Shown here one piece after another: positions 63,241 to 64,000 of a stretch of DNA of 64,000 nucleotides; position 1 is the first letter of the stretch, and each line of letters opens with the position of its first letter. The translations under genes were made by a program, and so were the position numbers. The notes below the pieces were generated by a model. That model was not told the DNA's origin. It saw nothing but the letters and a program-made list of their open reading frames with translations, and searched no databases. The DNA is from Sulfuricurvum sp. PC08-66 (GTDB taxonomy: Bacteria > Campylobacterota > Campylobacteria > Campylobacterales > Sulfurimonadaceae), in assembly GCA_000830255.1 (NCBI GenBank), contig JQIT01000012.1, positions 1 through 64,000 on the forward strand, read 5' to 3'.

Positions 63241-64000
63241 TTAGCTTAATTTGTCTCGCAACAAATCACCTAATGTAGTAGAGCTATCCTCTTTTTCGTT
63301 CACTTCACGTAACACCTTCGCATCGTGGATACGCTCCAACTTACGAATCGATAGGCGAATACGGTCACGTTTGGAATCCATAGCGACGATAACAGCCTCA
63401 ATCGATTGACCTTTTTGAAGCTCTTCCACTTTCAAAGGCTCCAAATCTTCCAAGCGAATTAGTGCATCGACACCCTCTTCTAGAGAGACGAAAACACCAA
63501 AATCTTTGATATCGCGGATAGTACCTGTCACAACATCGTTCATATGGTGTGTTGCAGCGAATTTATCGATAGGTGACTCTTCCAAGAGTTTTCGACTCAA
63601 AGAGACCTTCTCGTTTTCAGCGTTGATTTTCGTAATTTTGACCTCAAGCTCATCGCCTACAGCCAAACTCTCTTTACAGGTTTTGTTTTTGTCCCATGAG
63701 AAGTCTTGGTTATGCAACAATCCCTCTACTTTGCCAATACGCAAAAAGGCACCAAAGTCTGTCAACGTCGATACTGTTGCTTTGAGAACGTCGCCCTCTT
63801 TGTGCTCTTTCATAAACTCTTCGAAAGGTTTTGCCAACAAAGTTTTAAGTGAGACGCGAAGTTTTTGTTTCTTTTGATCGATTTCGATAACCTCTACGTC
63901 GATTTGTTGACCCTCTTCGAGGTATTCGCGAGGTGACTTGATATGTTTATCCCATGAAATTTCAGAGATATGTAAAAAGCCCTCGATATCGTTGCCCAAA
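63241..64000 (-). CDS. rpsA: Ribosomal protein S1, 3' part
   Basis: The last about 253 residues of S1; the gene continues past the right edge. Three S1 RNA-binding domains are visible: GFLHISEISWDKHIKSPREY, VSTLTDFGAFLRIGKVEGLL, and GTIRDIKDFGVFVSLEEGVD. It ends in a short acidic/serine tail KEDSSTTLGDLLRDKLS. S1 binds mRNA on the 30S subunit. Confidence 0.92.
   Translation of the reverse strand, partial: LGNDIEGFLHISEISWDKHIKSPREYLEEGQQIDVEVIEIDQKKQKLRVSLKTLLAKPFEEFMKEHKEGDVLKATVSTLTDFGAFLRIGKVEGLLHNQDFSWDKNKTCKESLAVGDELEVKITKINAENEKVSLSRKLLEESPIDKFAATHHMNDVVTGTIRDIKDFGVFVSLEEGVDALIRLEDLEPLKVEELQKGQSIEAVIVAMDSKRDRIRLSIRKLERIHDAKVLREVNEKEDSSTTLGDLLRDKLS

Overview
The window looks like chromosomal DNA of a sulfur-oxidising Campylobacterota (Epsilonproteobacteria), close to Sulfurovum or Sulfurimonas. 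The evidence is a fused CcsBA cytochrome c maturation protein, a MutS7-type mismatch protein with an HNH domain, a sulfide:quinone oxidoreductase, a UPF0323 lipoprotein, FliN followed by a FliO-like protein, a long NhaA, and an oxaloacetate decarboxylase set. No tRNA, rRNA, CRISPR array or intact insertion sequence was seen.

Layout. 1-0.9 kb: partial large membrane protein. 1.0-4.9 kb: nickel uptake operon (NikK, NikL, a beta-barrel protein, NikM, NikQ, NikO), then a small secreted protein. 5.5-10.2 kb, minus strand: a chemoreceptor-like protein with a valine/glutamate repeat, then MutS7 followed closely by a self-inhibited Fic enzyme. 10.3-17.1 kb: an accessory stretch that turns AT-rich from about 12.4 kb. 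It holds a DUF4160/DUF2442 pair bracketed by 39-bp direct repeats, a WYL regulator, a DUF1232 protein, a small membrane protein, a P-loop protein lacking its lysine, an unknown protein, a HEPN protein and several small unknowns. This stretch is the best candidate here for an undescribed system.

17.3-25.8 kb: carotenoid-biosynthesis-like membrane protein, EamA transporter, recR, dnaJ, sqr with a 55-residue microprotein behind it, and a hybrid histidine kinase facing a response regulator. 25.8-34.6 kb, minus strand: ccsBA, polA and uvrA. 34.7-39.1 kb: an AT-rich defence island with two decayed toxin-antitoxin modules (antitoxins intact, toxins reduced to fragments) and a complete Hachiman system (hamA, hamB). 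Three copies of a small palindromic repeat lie in it, the outer two in opposite orientation at its edges.

39.2-44.4 kb: secreted proteins, nhaA, a TauE/SafE permease, and a plus-strand CheX-like/fliN/fliO cluster. 44.4-51.9 kb, minus strand: a tight run carB, YrdC-like, membrane protein, UPF0323 lipoprotein, glutathionylspermidine-synthase-like protein, REC-SpoIIE-HATPase regulator. 52.0-60.4 kb: thioredoxin-like protein, then a minus-strand run oadG, oadA, oadB, molybdopterin oxidoreductase, argD, MidA-like methyltransferase, ankyrin protein, thiS. 60.4-64 kb: ppa, divergent from the oad run across an intergenic region with a perfect 12-bp inverted repeat, then serA, a membrane-anchored unknown and the 3' part of rpsA.

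The genes together suggest a motile, sulfide-oxidising, nickel-using bacterium that uses sodium gradients (NhaA, Oad) and has a turnover of defence genes at two sites.
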